NCBI GenBank assembly: GCA_023397675.1
Contig: JAEWTV010000093.1
Span: 62,001-126,000, forward strand
Direction: 5' to 3'
Length of the DNA stretch: 64,000 nucleotides
Origin: Bacillota bacterium
GTDB lineage: Bacteria > Bacillota > Clostridia > Acetivibrionales > JANLFN01
This document shows, in pieces, positions 45,269-53,862 of this stretch (positions within the stretch are counted from its first letter, which is position 1; each line of letters starts with the position of its first letter). The translations under genes were made by a program, and so were the position numbers. The notes under the pieces were generated by a model. The model ran no database searches, was not told the origin of the DNA, and saw nothing but the letters and a program-made list of their open reading frames with translations.

Positions 45269-45703
45269 TTGACCGAGTTAAAAAAATATGTATGGAAACG
45301 CCCTATTTATATAGAGATTACAACCTTCGTTGTAGTTTTATTGTTCTTAGCCAATACTGTTTATTCCCTGCTCAAAAACAAAGCAAGCGACGGGAATATT
45401 CCTCTTACCATCATTGCTACTATAATTACAATATTAGTTGTTCTATATGATATATACACAATTAAAAAGAGTGGTAAGACCACCCTTAAGGTTTACGAGG
45501 ATAGAATTACAATTCAAATCTGGAACAACAAAGAAACGGTTATAACAAAAAGTAATTTTAAGGACGTTAACATACCAAGATACAATGAAGGAATCAGAAT
45601 AAATCTCAAGGACGGAACAACCTACCGTTTAAGCCTTCGCGGATTGAGAAGAGATCTTATAACCGATTTGGTAACTGCATTGGTTACATTTAATGTAGAT
45701 TGA
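45269..45703 (+). CDS. Two-helix membrane protein with PH-like C-terminus
   Basis: 144 residues from TTG 45269 with GGGAGG 8 nt upstream; a longer TTG-started frame crosses the pssA terminator. Two membrane helices (about 11-31 and 46-64) precede a beta-rich tail (TTLKVYEDRITIQIWNNKETVITKSNFKDVNI) like the bacterial PH (bPH) domains. No specific family. It converges with the DUF1648 gene. Confidence 0.65.
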   Translation: MTELKKYVWKRPIYIEITTFVVVLLFLANTVYSLLKNKASDGNIPLTIIATIITILVVLYDIYTIKKSGKTTLKVYEDRITIQIWNNKETVITKSNFKDVNIPRYNEGIRINLKDGTTYRLSLRGLRRDLITDLVTALVTFNVD

Positions 45704-45710
45704 TAGAGTC

Positions 45711-46229
45711 TTATTTAAGCTTAATCATTTTATAAATATAAATACCTATTATTCCAAACATAACTACCAAGAAAACTGGAATAAACCAAATTCCAAACCT
45801 CATTGAATTATTTTTTGCCATCTGAATGGTATTCCATCCAATATAGGAAAATACAACTGAAATAGTTAGTGTTATCCAACCCATTAGAGTACGCGAATTT
45901 CTATACTGACGTTCAGCATTTTCATCTGTTATTTTTACAGTATAATTGAATTTATGCGGAAACCTTGAAATTATAGTAAGTAAAAAGAATAAAAATGTCT
46001 GCAGTATTGGAAGGAGAAACAGTATACCCTTATCTCCCCACGAATTAATCTTTCCAGAAAAATCCGTGTGTGTTGGTACTCTTTGAGGCAGTTTGCCATA
46101 ATTCAATAAAAGATAAACCCAGATAAAAATCATGCTAAATATTGAGATTACAAGTAGTACCCATTCAAGATTGGACAATGAGAGCTTAAGCTTGGGCTTT
46201 CCATTCTTTAGTGTTGTCGTATCATTCAT
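45711..46229 (-). CDS. DUF1648 membrane protein
   Basis: 172 residues from ATG 46229 (MNDTTTLKNGKPKLKL...), AAGGA upstream; a longer in-frame extension has no such signal. Four membrane helices. The first extracytoplasmic loop has the DUF1648 motif NYGKLPQRVPTHTDFSGKIN followed by SWGDKG, as found at the N-terminus of SdpI-type immunity proteins. Function unknown. Confidence 0.75.
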   Translation of the reverse strand: MNDTTTLKNGKPKLKLSLSNLEWVLLVISIFSMIFIWVYLLLNYGKLPQRVPTHTDFSGKINSWGDKGILFLLPILQTFLFFLLTIISRFPHKFNYTVKITDENAERQYRNSRTLMGWITLTISVVFSYIGWNTIQMAKNNSMRFGIWFIPVFLVVMFGIIGIYIYKMIKLK

Positions 46230-46444
46230 ATGAATTTCCTTATCCTCAACTCTTTCTATACATTGAAGGGAATATGTAAACCTTGTTGCGCTTCTTCCTG
46301 AAAAAACCCTTCTTATTACTGAACGTATCAATCTGAACAGGACATATTCCTGCTGCCTTCTCTTTTTTACGCTGTCTGAAAAGTCTCAAATTTATCACCA
46401 TTATTATTATAGCACTTGAATCTACAAAAACAAAGAATTCCGGA
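46230..46444. other. Spacer, possible promoter and doubtful short frame
   Basis: A minus-strand frame of about 50 codons (GTG near 46396, ...NLRLFRQRKKEKAAGIC...) and a TATAAT on the minus strand near 46415 are present. I cannot support a protein gene; the stretch more likely holds the promoter and leader of the DUF1648 gene. Confidence 0.4.
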
Positions 46445-46879
46445 CTAATTTCGACATTCCATAATATAATGTGTCTTAGTCTCACCTGTCAAAGTAAAAC
46501 CTAAACTTTCATAAAGCCTTTTTGCCTTGTCATTGATTTTAAGCACCATCAGCCCAACGGAGAGGTTGGATTCAAAAGCCTTTTTCATTATGTCTTTAAT
46601 AATCTGTGATCCCAGGCCTTTACCCTGATAGTCCGGGTCTATCTGAATTTCTTCCAAATAGATTTGATCTTCCTTCTCTATCAGTTCAAGAACTCCAATA
46701 TCTTTTCCTTCTGTTGAGATAATCTGAACACCAGTTTTTAATCTACTATCGCAGAACTGTCTCTGAAATGCTTCATCCCAACTGCCGAAAACATAATTGA
46801 AGTAATCCTTGTATACTGCTTTATTCAGATTAAAAACAAAATCATAATCGTTATTATCAGCTTTTCTTAATTGATACAT
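46445..46879 (-). CDS. GNAT family N-acetyltransferase
   Basis: 144 residues, one GNAT domain. The acetyl-CoA loop is IQIDPDYQGKGLGSQIIKDI (R/Q-x-x-G-x-G/A form), with the preceding beta-4 IYLEEIQI and the later NDKAKRLYESLGF. The N-terminus (YQLRKADNNDYDFVFNLNKAVYKDYF) is as in amino-group acetylases. Substrate unknown. The spacer on its 5' side holds two palindromic elements. Confidence 0.85.
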   Translation of the reverse strand: MYQLRKADNNDYDFVFNLNKAVYKDYFNYVFGSWDEAFQRQFCDSRLKTGVQIISTEGKDIGVLELIEKEDQIYLEEIQIDPDYQGKGLGSQIIKDIMKKAFESNLSVGLMVLKINDKAKRLYESLGFTLTGETKTHYIMECRN

Positions 46880-47007
46880 TTAATATTTCCCTTTCAAAAA
46901 ATAATGTTATTAAGCTTCGAGTAATATAAGTAATTATAACAGATATCACTACACCTAAGAATTGAAATTTCATTAATTGTAAACTGTCCGTTTTATATGT
47001 ATACTAA

Positions 47008-47096
47008 TATAGGATAAAGTAAATACCTTATACATCATTTGCATTTCTAAAGCCAAATGCAAATGGGTATCAAATCAGAATTTTCTTTATCCTATA
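47008..47096. repeat. Nested inverted repeat element A
   Basis: Outer 12-bp perfect arms tataggataaag (47008-47019) / ctttatcctata (47085-47096). Inner 11-bp perfect arms catttgcattt (47036-47046) / aaatgcaaatg (47055-47065), with atacc/gggtat between. No protein frame. Confidence 0.8.
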
Positions 47097-47105
47097 ACAG
47101 ATGTA

Positions 47106-47187
47106 ATAAGTTGAATTAAAATCATTAATCGTACCATCATGGCCGGCATTAAGGACATGATGATATTTTGTATTTAATTCAACTTAT
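47106..47187. repeat. Nested inverted repeat element B
   Basis: Outer 15-bp perfect arms ataagttgaattaaa (47106-47120) / tttaattcaactt at (47173-47187). Inner 7-bp arms catcatg (47135-47141) / catgatg (47156-47162). It lies 10 nt after element A and ends about 30 nt before the peptidase gene; the two fill most of the 339-nt intergenic space (46880-47218). Confidence 0.8.
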
Positions 47188-47218
47188 ATAATAAAAATAT
47201 TTATCGGGGTTAAACTTA

Positions 47219-48847
47219 ATGAGAAAGTTGACAAAGCTTTTAATTGTTCTGGTTATAGTATGCATATGCCTTTACATAGGCTTCAGTTCTTTATCAATTT
47301 CAAATACACCCTCCTCAGATGGGTTCTCTGTAAAAAACGCTCTTAATGATCTTAATTTCATTGCAAATGCACCACATCCTACTGGTTCTACCGAACACAA
47401 AGCAGTGAAAGACTATATTGTAAGCAGGCTTGAACAATTGGGTGCATCACCGAAAACACAGGAAGTTTATTTTGGTTCCATACAAAATATTGTAGGACGA
47501 ATCAAAGGTACCGATGCAAATTCAAAAGCGCTTATGCTTTCAGCGCATTATGATTCCACCCCTGACAGCCCTGGGGCTTCTGATGATGGTGTAGGTGTTG
47601 CTTCCCTGCTTGAAACGCTCAGAGTTCTTAAAGCAGGACCACAGCTTAAAAACGATATAATTATTCTCATTACTGATGATGAAGAAAATCAAATGCTCGG
47701 TGCAGCAGCTTTTGTAAACGAACATCCTTATCTTAAGGATGTAGGTGCTGAAATAAATTTTGAAGCCAGAGGCAACAGGGGCCCTTATATTATGTTTGAA
47801 ACTGCTGAAAATAATTCCTGGTATATTGATCAATACAAAAAGGCAGCTGTTCTACCAGTAGCTTATTCCTTCTCTTATGACATTTATAGATTTATGGACA
47901 ATGACACGGATTTTTCAATATTCAAGAAAGCAGGACTTAAAGGCCTTAATTTTGCAACTATTCTTGGTTTTGAAACCTATCACATGAAGACCGATAATGT
48001 TGGAAATTTAAGCATGGACAGCGTTCAGCACGCAGGCTCAAATGCTCTTGCAATGGCAAGGCAATTCGGAAATATGGATTTATCAAAGCCTCACAACGAA
48101 GGAAACTCCGTTTATTTTACAGCAGCACGTTCTGTTTTTATTGTATACCCCGAAGGCTTGGTAATCCCGCTTTGTATAATAACATTATTGTTATTTGCAG
48201 CATTTATTTACCTTGGCTCAAAAAGAAAGCTGCTATCTTTAAAAGGTATTACCTTTGGATTTTTAATAGGCTTTATACCTATAATATCATGTGCTGTAAT
48301 AGGTTTTGCATTACAAAGCTTATATGAAGCACTTTATGGAAATATAACAAGCATGGAAGAATATATGAATTACATACACGCTGGAGATATCGGGATGATA
48401 ATCCTTGTTATTCTTACGGTAGCATTGACATTATTAATATTCAAACTTTTTTCAAAGAAGTTTACTTATATTAATTTATTAGCCGGATCATTAACTATAT
48501 GGATAATACTGTCTATTATATCGAGTTTTATACTTAAAAGCAGCAGTTATCTCTTTACACTGCCTCTTATAATAACCCTGATAGGAATCCTTATTGGACT
48601 ATTAACAAAAATCAGCTCCAAGGAATGGTCTTCAGGCCTTATCTTCCTTCTTGCTGCAGCAGTAACAATAATTATATATGCGCCTGCAGTTGCTCTGCTA
48701 TACGTCTGTATGACCTTTGAAACAGCTATGATTATTTCTGTTGCCTGTTCCATACCAATGCTCATCATTATTCCAACTGCATGTATGTTTGTATCAAGTA
48801 AGCCAAGCAATGCCAAGGTATTAAATGATCAGAATATTACAGCATAA
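47219..48847 (+). CDS. M28-family zinc aminopeptidase with membrane C-terminal half
   Basis: 542 residues. An N-terminal membrane helix (about 8-26) leads into an extracytoplasmic M28 peptidase domain (about 38-280). Zinc-ligand stretches are LSAHYDSTPDSPGASDDGVG, ILITDDEENQMLGA, NFEARGNRGPY and FETYHMKTDN. Seven to eight membrane helices follow (about 305-530). This resembles the Fxna/ERMP1-like bacterial membrane-bound M28 proteins. Substrate peptides are unknown. Confidence 0.88.
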   Translation: MRKLTKLLIVLVIVCICLYIGFSSLSISNTPSSDGFSVKNALNDLNFIANAPHPTGSTEHKAVKDYIVSRLEQLGASPKTQEVYFGSIQNIVGRIKGTDANSKALMLSAHYDSTPDSPGASDDGVGVASLLETLRVLKAGPQLKNDIIILITDDEENQMLGAAAFVNEHPYLKDVGAEINFEARGNRGPYIMFETAENNSWYIDQYKKAAVLPVAYSFSYDIYRFMDNDTDFSIFKKAGLKGLNFATILGFETYHMKTDNVGNLSMDSVQHAGSNALAMARQFGNMDLSKPHNEGNSVYFTAARSVFIVYPEGLVIPLCIITLLLFAAFIYLGSKRKLLSLKGITFGFLIGFIPIISCAVIGFALQSLYEALYGNITSMEEYMNYIHAGDIGMIILVILTVALTLLIFKLFSKKFTYINLLAGSLTIWIILSIISSFILKSSSYLFTLPLIITLIGILIGLLTKISSKEWSSGLIFLLAAAVTIIIYAPAVALLYVCMTFETAMIISVACSIPMLIIIPTACMFVSSKPSNAKVLNDQNITA

Positions 48848-48856
48848 GGAGTTTTT

Positions 48857-49243
48857 ATGAATAAGGAAAAAGGAATTGCATATTGCGGTCTTGCATGCTG
48901 TATCTGCAGTGAAAATACCACCTGCGCCGGCTGCCGGAATGAAGGCTGTAAAGATAAGGATTGGTGCAAAAACTTCAATTGTTGCACTACTAAAGGCTTA
49001 AAAGGGTGCTGGGAATGTTCTGATTTCCCATGTACTGGCTCTATGCTTGATAAAACCCGTATCCGTACATTTGCGAAGTTTATAAGGGATTATGGTGAAG
49101 AAAAACTGATTACCTTCCTTGAAAGAAATGAGAAGGCAGGTATGGTTTATCATTATAGTGATAAACTGACAGGAGACTATGACATACCTCAGACTGAAGA
49201 AGGTATAATAGAACTGATTCTAAATGGAAAGCAGCATCAATAA
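48857..49243 (+). CDS. DUF3795 cysteine-rich protein
   Basis: 128 residues. About a dozen Cys in the N-terminal 60 residues (AYCGLACCICSEN, CAGCRNEGCKD, WCKNFNCC, GCWECSDFPC), then a helical tail (RTFAKFIRDYGEEKLITFLERN). This is the DUF3795 pattern, thought to bind zinc or an Fe-S cluster; function unknown. AAGGAG ahead of the start; 9 nt after the peptidase gene, so probably one operon. Confidence 0.85.
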   Translation: MNKEKGIAYCGLACCICSENTTCAGCRNEGCKDKDWCKNFNCCTTKGLKGCWECSDFPCTGSMLDKTRIRTFAKFIRDYGEEKLITFLERNEKAGMVYHYSDKLTGDYDIPQTEEGIIELILNGKQHQ

Positions 49244-49244
49244 C

Positions 49245-49943
49245 CTAAAGCATCTGGGCAAAAATCGAAGCACTTATAACAGTCAGCAGCCCCGAAACAA
49301 CAATTGACAAACTGCTCATTGCTCCCTGTATTTCTCCAAGCTCAAGCGCCTTTGCCGTTCCGACGGCATGTGATGAAGTACCGATTGCTAACCCTACAGC
49401 AACCGGTTCTTTTATTCTGAAAAGCTTGCAAATGCTTTCTGCAATAACATTGCCAAGTACGCCCGTTACAATAATTACAGCAACAGTAATTGTAGTTATA
49501 CCCCCCAATTCATCAGACACACCAATACCTATCGCAGTGGTAATTGACTTTGGCAGCAGCGTAACATACTGCACATGTGTAAGATGAAACAGGTATGACA
49601 AGCCAAGTACACTTCCAAGGCTGGACAACACACCAGCGGATATTCCGATAAGGACAGCTTTTACATTCTTTTTAAGCATCTCAAGCTGTTGGTATAAAGG
49701 TATCGCCAAGCAAACAGTTGCAGGCGTTAAAAAGTAGCTTATATATTTCGCTCCCTGATTATAGCTTTCATAATCTATATTGAATATTAGTAAAACAGCT
49801 ATTACAAAAATAACTGAAATGAGCAGCGGATTCAAAAATCCCTTTTTGAACTTTTTCTTTATTACTAAACCAAGCACATAACCTAATATGCTTATGACTA
49901 CCCCGAAATAAACCGAATTACACAGTACCTCTTTTATATTCAT
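49245..49943 (-). CDS. lrgB: LrgB family membrane protein
   Basis: 232 residues with six to seven membrane helices. Family stretches: YISYFLTPATVCLAIPLYQQ, VTLLPKSITTAIGIGVSDELGG and GLAIGTSSHAVGTAKALELGE. LrgB with LrgA forms the antiholin-like/pyruvate-uptake system. Its ATG shares one base with the LrgA stop, so they are translationally coupled. Confidence 0.92.
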   Translation of the reverse strand: MNIKEVLCNSVYFGVVISILGYVLGLVIKKKFKKGFLNPLLISVIFVIAVLLIFNIDYESYNQGAKYISYFLTPATVCLAIPLYQQLEMLKKNVKAVLIGISAGVLSSLGSVLGLSYLFHLTHVQYVTLLPKSITTAIGIGVSDELGGITTITVAVIIVTGVLGNVIAESICKLFRIKEPVAVGLAIGTSSHAVGTAKALELGEIQGAMSSLSIVVSGLLTVISASIFAQML

Positions 49944-50293
49944 TACTTCTGCCCCTTACGCATTATGAATTGTGTTACCCTTCCTGTTACCACCATTACT
50001 ATAATTGTAGTAATCAAAGTAATAATAATTATAGGCAGCAGAATGTCAGCAAGCTCTTCCCAGGCTGTAAGCAGTCCTACCGCTGCAGGTATGAATAGCA
50101 AAGGCATTACTTCCAGAAGAATATCACCAACATTTCTCACCTTTTCAAGCTTGACTATTTTTGTTTTAAGACAAAACAGCATTATAAGAAGTCCGTAAAT
50201 ACTTGCCGGAATTGGCAGCGGAATCAATTTGTATAGTACCTCACCTATAAATGTAATTAAAAGTATTATAAATAACTGGTATAAATATTTCAT
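49943..50293 (-). CDS. lrgA: LrgA family membrane protein
   Basis: 116 residues from ATG 50293 with AAGGGG upstream; an upstream in-frame extension of 35 codons has no Shine-Dalgarno. Four membrane helices, with the CidA/LrgA pattern LLITFIGEVLYKLIPLPIPA and MPLLFIPAAVGLL. It is the first gene of lrgAB. No lytSR two-component regulator is in view. Confidence 0.9.
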   Translation of the reverse strand: MKYLYQLFIILLITFIGEVLYKLIPLPIPASIYGLLIMLFCLKTKIVKLEKVRNVGDILLEVMPLLFIPAAVGLLTAWEELADILLPIIIITLITTIIVMVVTGRVTQFIMRKGQK

Positions 50294-50627
50294 AAAATCC
50301 CCTTTAAATTCTGCAAAGTATACTGCATCTTTTACATCGATACTTATTACCTTCCCAAAACTATAAATAGAATAACATAAATTAATAAGGCTTATCAAAC
50401 TTAAATGCAGGAAGGAAGTATGTTCGAGAAATTCATATGTAATATTTTAAAATATATTTTTCTTAAGCTGCACTTAAACATATTAAATAAACTTGAATTT
50501 ATTTAACACCATATATTGACAAAAAATGCATACAATGATAGTATTTTCTAAAATGTACATTTTACCTGGCAGAAAAGTTTACAAAATATCATAATTAAAA
50601 ACATATACTTTAAATTGGAGGTTTGTA
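50294..50627. other. Divergent region between lrgA and the dockerin protease
   Basis: AT-rich, no gene. A good plus-strand promoter (TTGACA 50516-50521, 17 nt, TAGTAT 50539-50544) leads to the protease gene about 80 nt on. No operator is recognised. Confidence 0.55.
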
Positions 50628-51536
50628 ATGAAAAAAAGAAGATTTATTTTATTACTTTCTTTAGTACTGTTGTTTTGCTTACAATGCAACATAGCTACAG
50701 CTGCTGATTATAAGGATGTTCGAATTGGCATGTTTACAAAATTTAAGGCCTATGATTATACCCCACAACTAGACCTATCATATTTTATAATACCATCAAG
50801 TTTTGGTAAGGATGTAGATAATAAATTAAATGATGCGGCAAAAGCTTGGAATAAACAAGTTCCTGGATTACAATTATTACCCGCCGATTCAAAAGAAAAT
50901 GCTGATATTACGCTTTATCTCTCTGATTCATATCTTCGTAACGATAGCCAAGAACAAGCAGCAGGTGAGTGTAACCTGTATGACGAATATGGAATGTGTG
51001 TAAACAATGACGCAAAAGATCCAGACGTGTCTAACCAAGCAATTAACTACTCAAAAGCGGAGTGTATTGTATTTATGAAATCACCCTCAGTAAGAAGTAA
51101 TACTAGAGATGAATATGTTCAGGTAATGATGCATGAAATAGGACATTCTCTTGGGCTCTCAGACCTTTCACTCGATGATCCAAATTACTGGAACGTATAC
51201 CCCAGACCTGTTATGATGTGTGGAATAGGACAATCACCATTTTTATATCCAGGGGCAGATGGGAAACGCGCCACATCACCACAGCCTACAGATATAAAAA
51301 ACATAAATAAGAGGTGGCAACAATTAGCATATACTGAGAAAAAGTATATTCGGGCCGATTTCAATAAGGACGGTGCAGTTAATATGACTGATATAATGTT
51401 AATTGCAAAATATTTTAATCAAAAAACATCTAGTGATTCAGCAATTGAAAATAAATATGATGTTAATAATGATCATGTTATAAACATGCAAGATGCAATG
51501 ATGGTTGGCCAGTTTTTCGGCAAAAAACTAAATTAA
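50628..51536 (+). CDS. Secreted zinc metalloprotease with type I dockerin
   Basis: 302 residues. A signal peptide (about 1-25, ending IATAA) is followed by a matrixin-like metalloprotease domain (about 30-225) with zinc motif HEIGHSLGLSD. The third ligand is Asp, as in snapalysin-type M7 enzymes, and the Met-turn is PVMMCG. The C-terminal dockerin (about 242-302) has two Ca-binding repeats, DFNKDGAVNMTDIMLIAKYF and DVNNDHVINMQDAMMVGQFF, which anchor it to a cellulosome scaffoldin cohesin. No other cellulosome gene is present in this window. A terminator-like hairpin is at 51616-51650. Confidence 0.88.
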   Translation: MKKRRFILLLSLVLLFCLQCNIATAADYKDVRIGMFTKFKAYDYTPQLDLSYFIIPSSFGKDVDNKLNDAAKAWNKQVPGLQLLPADSKENADITLYLSDSYLRNDSQEQAAGECNLYDEYGMCVNNDAKDPDVSNQAINYSKAECIVFMKSPSVRSNTRDEYVQVMMHEIGHSLGLSDLSLDDPNYWNVYPRPVMMCGIGQSPFLYPGADGKRATSPQPTDIKNINKRWQQLAYTEKKYIRADFNKDGAVNMTDIMLIAKYFNQKTSSDSAIENKYDVNNDHVINMQDAMMVGQFFGKKLN

Positions 51537-51615
51537 TTATATTGGACATAACTTAATAAATAGGCCATTCAAATATATTTTTATGGCTATAACAATACTC
51601 TTTTCATTAGTTTAA

Positions 51616-51650
51616 AAAGGCTTTTGAGGATTATATCTTTAAAAGCCTTT
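51616..51650. terminator. Terminator-like hairpin between convergent genes
   Basis: Arms aaaggctttt (51616-51625) / aaaagccttt (51641-51650), with no long T-run after either side. Confidence 0.5.
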
Positions 51651-51675
51651 CTTGCAGTAAATTGATTTAAACCTG

Positions 51676-51951
51676 TTATTGATACTTCTTATATCTGATT
51701 AGGAAAGGAAGAATTAAAAACAGAATAATACTATAACCAAGATACATTAATATACTTGTGTAATCGGACACGTATTTAATTAATGGAAACAATGGAGCAG
51801 CAATCAATGCACCAACTATTATTCTTGAAAAAATTGAAACCTTTAGTTTTTGACCGCAAGACTTGCATGAAATTTTTGAATACCCGGATAACAAAGACTT
51901 AAAGGCTTGTTTCCAGCTTATTTGAGCTTTACAGTTACTACATTTATACAT
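51676..51951 (-). CDS. CXXC-20-CXXC zinc-ribbon membrane protein
   Basis: 91 residues. YKCSNCKAQ and ISCKSCGQKL are two CxxC pairs about 20 residues apart, then two membrane helices (about 45-62 and 68-85). This is a small family of unknown function in Firmicutes. GAGGTG upstream of the start. It follows the next upstream minus-strand gene closely. Confidence 0.78.
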   Translation of the reverse strand: MYKCSNCKAQISWKQAFKSLLSGYSKISCKSCGQKLKVSIFSRIIVGALIAAPLFPLIKYVSDYTSILMYLGYSIILFLILPFLIRYKKYQ

Positions 51952-51966
51952 ATAGTCACCTCATAA

Positions 51967-52509
51967 TTATTGATCAACTTTTCTTAGCTCTCTGTCTTTT
52001 TTTATCTCAAAAATGACAGTACTCAAAAAATTAATAATAGCTATATATCCGGGATATAGTAAATAAATTCCCATCAACATAAGGCCTGTCAACGGGTTTG
52101 CCTTATCCCCCGGATGTGTTATGGGTATTAGCATCCAGGATAATTTATACAAAGCAAAATAATAAGGAGCCCAGAGCAAAACCAGTAAATATCTTGATTT
52201 TCCCCTATTTAAAAATCTTAAAGTAAGGATAACGAAAGCGATACTAGAGACCATGAATATTACCAAAATAAAAAGAGTATTAAATCTGAAATCAAGCCAG
52301 TGTGTTATTCTCTTCAATCTATAGACATTAATTGTTAACATGGATTGAATAACTAAAACAAGGCCATATAAAAAAGCAAAGATATTTAATTTTAAAATAT
52401 GCTTTATATTCACTATTGACCCTTCTTCGCTACGCTGGGTATATTGCAGCACTAAAAAAGTAACAAATATTGTAAGCTGATATAAATATAATATCAATCT
52501 AATGAACAT
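51967..52509 (-). CDS. Hypothetical membrane protein
   Basis: 180 residues with five or so membrane helices (about 4-20, 33-52, 72-92, 103-120, 135-160) and a basic tail (EIKKDRELRKVDQ). No family recognised. The ribosome-binding signal is weak (TTGAAGA). It appears to share a transcript with the CXXC membrane protein 15 nt downstream. Confidence 0.6.
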   Translation of the reverse strand: MFIRLILYLYQLTIFVTFLVLQYTQRSEEGSIVNIKHILKLNIFAFLYGLVLVIQSMLTINVYRLKRITHWLDFRFNTLFILVIFMVSSIAFVILTLRFLNRGKSRYLLVLLWAPYYFALYKLSWMLIPITHPGDKANPLTGLMLMGIYLLYPGYIAIINFLSTVIFEIKKDRELRKVDQ

Positions 52510-52668
52510 TCTTCAATACAGCAACTATAAACGTTTTTCATCTTTATAATTAATAGATTATTCAAGATTTAATGATATAATAATTTGAATGGTAACTAGT
52601 TTTAATAGGTTATTAAAATTTTGCAATATTCATAGATTAAGAAGTAGCAAGTAAAGGTGGCGTTTTAA

Positions 52669-52821
52669 ATGACATTGGGAGTTATTATTTTTCTAATAAT
52701 TTCATTAGTTATTACATTAATTATAGGAATAGCAAAGAAAGCAAGAATGGTAATAGTTGCATCATCGTTTGGGTTATTGATGGTAATTATGTTTACAATA
52801 GGTTTCTTAATGACTGTGTAA
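52669..52821 (+). CDS. Small two-helix membrane protein
   Basis: 50 codons (MTLGVIIFLIISLVITLIIG...GFLMTV), with AAAGGTGG upstream of the ATG. Two hydrophobic helices are joined by a basic turn (AKKARM). It is too short for standard ORF lists. The ParE gene stop lies only 13 nt beyond its own stop on the opposite strand. Similar short hydrophobic peptides can be toxins or complex subunits; the role here is unknown. Confidence 0.5.
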   Translation: MTLGVIIFLIISLVITLIIGIAKKARMVIVASSFGLLMVIMFTIGFLMTV

Positions 52822-52833
52822 TTAATGTTGGAA

Positions 52834-53154
52834 TTATAGCAATCCTTGATAGTTTTGTGCACCGTAAAGAATACGCATTATTATAACTTGCTTCTCTGTT
52901 TCGTTAACTAAATAGAACACAATATAATTATCAATTATCAGTTTACGGTATCCTTTGGATTTTAAAGATTCATCCAATACACAACTGCAGGAATACGGAA
53001 AGTCGGTTAGCCTCATTATGCTGCCTTCTATTTTGTTTAGCAGGTTTCCTGCAGCAGTATCGGCAGAAAGCTTTTCAGAGATATAAATATAGATTTCTTC
53101 AAGGTCTTCACTTGCTTTTAAAGTAAATTTCAAGTCATAACTATTCTCTAACAT
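52834..53154 (-). CDS. RelE/ParE-family toxin
   Basis: 106 residues, ParE/RelE fold: DLKFTLKASEDLEEIYIYISEKLSAD, IMRLTDFPYSCSCV, KGYRKLIIDNYIVFYLVNE and VIIMRILYGAQNY. Family members poison gyrase or cut mRNA on ribosomes. The start lies 14 nt inside the antitoxin gene's 3' end, a usual arrangement. Confidence 0.87.
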   Translation of the reverse strand: MLENSYDLKFTLKASEDLEEIYIYISEKLSADTAAGNLLNKIEGSIMRLTDFPYSCSCVLDESLKSKGYRKLIIDNYIVFYLVNETEKQVIIMRILYGAQNYQGLL

Positions 53155-53407
53155 ATTTATCCCTCAGTTTTTTGAATACACTTTTCCCGTCTAATAAAGG
53201 AATATCATTATTAATATCTTGTTCAGCTTCCATAAGCTTTTTATAAACTTCCACCAAAGCAAGCTGACGTTCATATGTTTCGATGCTCATTACAACCAAG
53301 TCTCCATAACCGTTTTTAGTAATAAATACCGGCTCATTTTGCTTATGGCATAGTTCAGAAATTTCATTTGTATTCCTTAAATCTGTTATTGGTCTGATTT
53401 GTGGCAT
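53141..53407 (-). CDS. Phd/YefM-family antitoxin
   Basis: 88 residues from ATG 53407 (MPQIRPITDLRN...), with GAGGTG ahead; GTG three codons earlier overlaps it. The N-terminal Phd/YefM DNA-binding fold (EISELCHKQNEPVFITKNGYGDLVVMS) precedes a helical toxin-neutralising tail. It partners the ParE-like toxin downstream. The pair lies only 84 nt from the island boundary repeat at 53491. Confidence 0.87.
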   Translation of the reverse strand: MPQIRPITDLRNTNEISELCHKQNEPVFITKNGYGDLVVMSIETYERQLALVEVYKKLMEAEQDINNDIPLLDGKSVFKKLRDKYVRE

Positions 53408-53490
53408 ATTTATCACCTCATCTCTTAGTATACATCATTATAGCATAATTATGTACATTTAAACAACATTATATAAGGTTATTATTTCCC

Positions 53491-53582
53491 CATAAACGCA
53501 CTAAAGGCTTCCAGGGAATTGCTTCCTTGAAAGCCTTTTATATGGCGGAGAAGGCGAGATTCGAACTCGCGCTAGAGTTACC
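53491..53582. repeat. Left 92-bp direct repeat (att-like)
   Basis: 89 of 92 bases match 57357-57448. Contains the hairpin aaaggctt...aagccttt and tRNA-Ser 3' sequence. The match ends abruptly at 53582/53583. Confidence 0.88.
53543..53582 (-). pseudogene. tRNA-Ser(GCU) 3' fragment
   Basis: The last 40 nt of the tRNA (part of the variable arm, T-arm and acceptor 3' strand with CCA), identical to 57409-57448. The 5' half is missing, so it cannot make a tRNA. Confidence 0.9.
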
Positions 53583-53596
53583 AATGATATTGTTTT

Positions 53597-53650
53597 GTTA
53601 ATATTTATTAACATAATAATATTGACATTGCATTAACACTTTGATATTAT
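53597..53650 (+). promoter_or_regulatory. Island promoter with palindromic operator
   Basis: Promoter TTGACA (53622-53627), 17 nt, TATTAT (53645-53650). Just upstream is the palindrome gttaatatttattaac (53597-53612), a close match to the one overlapping the XRE promoter (54764-54780). Confidence 0.6.
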
Positions 53651-53694
53651 ATAATCACAAAGTGATAATTATAGAGAAAGGAGGTAAACCTAAA

Positions 53695-53862
53695 ATGGCA
53701 AAGAACACAGGAAACAATCATAGACATGGGGCAATAAAAGAAAGGACTCAGGTTTTTAATCCACAAACAAAACAGTATGTCAAACGAGATTCAAAAACCG
53801 GCTTATTTATGGACGTTAAGGAAAACGGAGAAAAGTTTAAAGGAGTAACAACAGAGAAATAA
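53695..53862 (+). CDS. Small conserved basic protein
   Basis: 55 residues from ATG 53695, with AAAGGAGG upstream; a longer frame to the left crosses the promoter. Lys/Asn/Thr-rich, with the pattern RTQVFNPQTKQYVKRDSKTG then LFMDVKENGEKFKGV, like small proteins common in bacterial accessory regions that have no known function. First gene of the island. Confidence 0.75.
   Translation: MAKNTGNNHRHGAIKERTQVFNPQTKQYVKRDSKTGLFMDVKENGEKFKGVTTEK

Noticed and set aside
46246..46485. 79-residue minus-strand frame between the GNAT and DUF1648 genes
   Set aside because: Overlaps the GNAT gene end, lacks a good start and reads as Lys/Arg-rich non-protein sequence.
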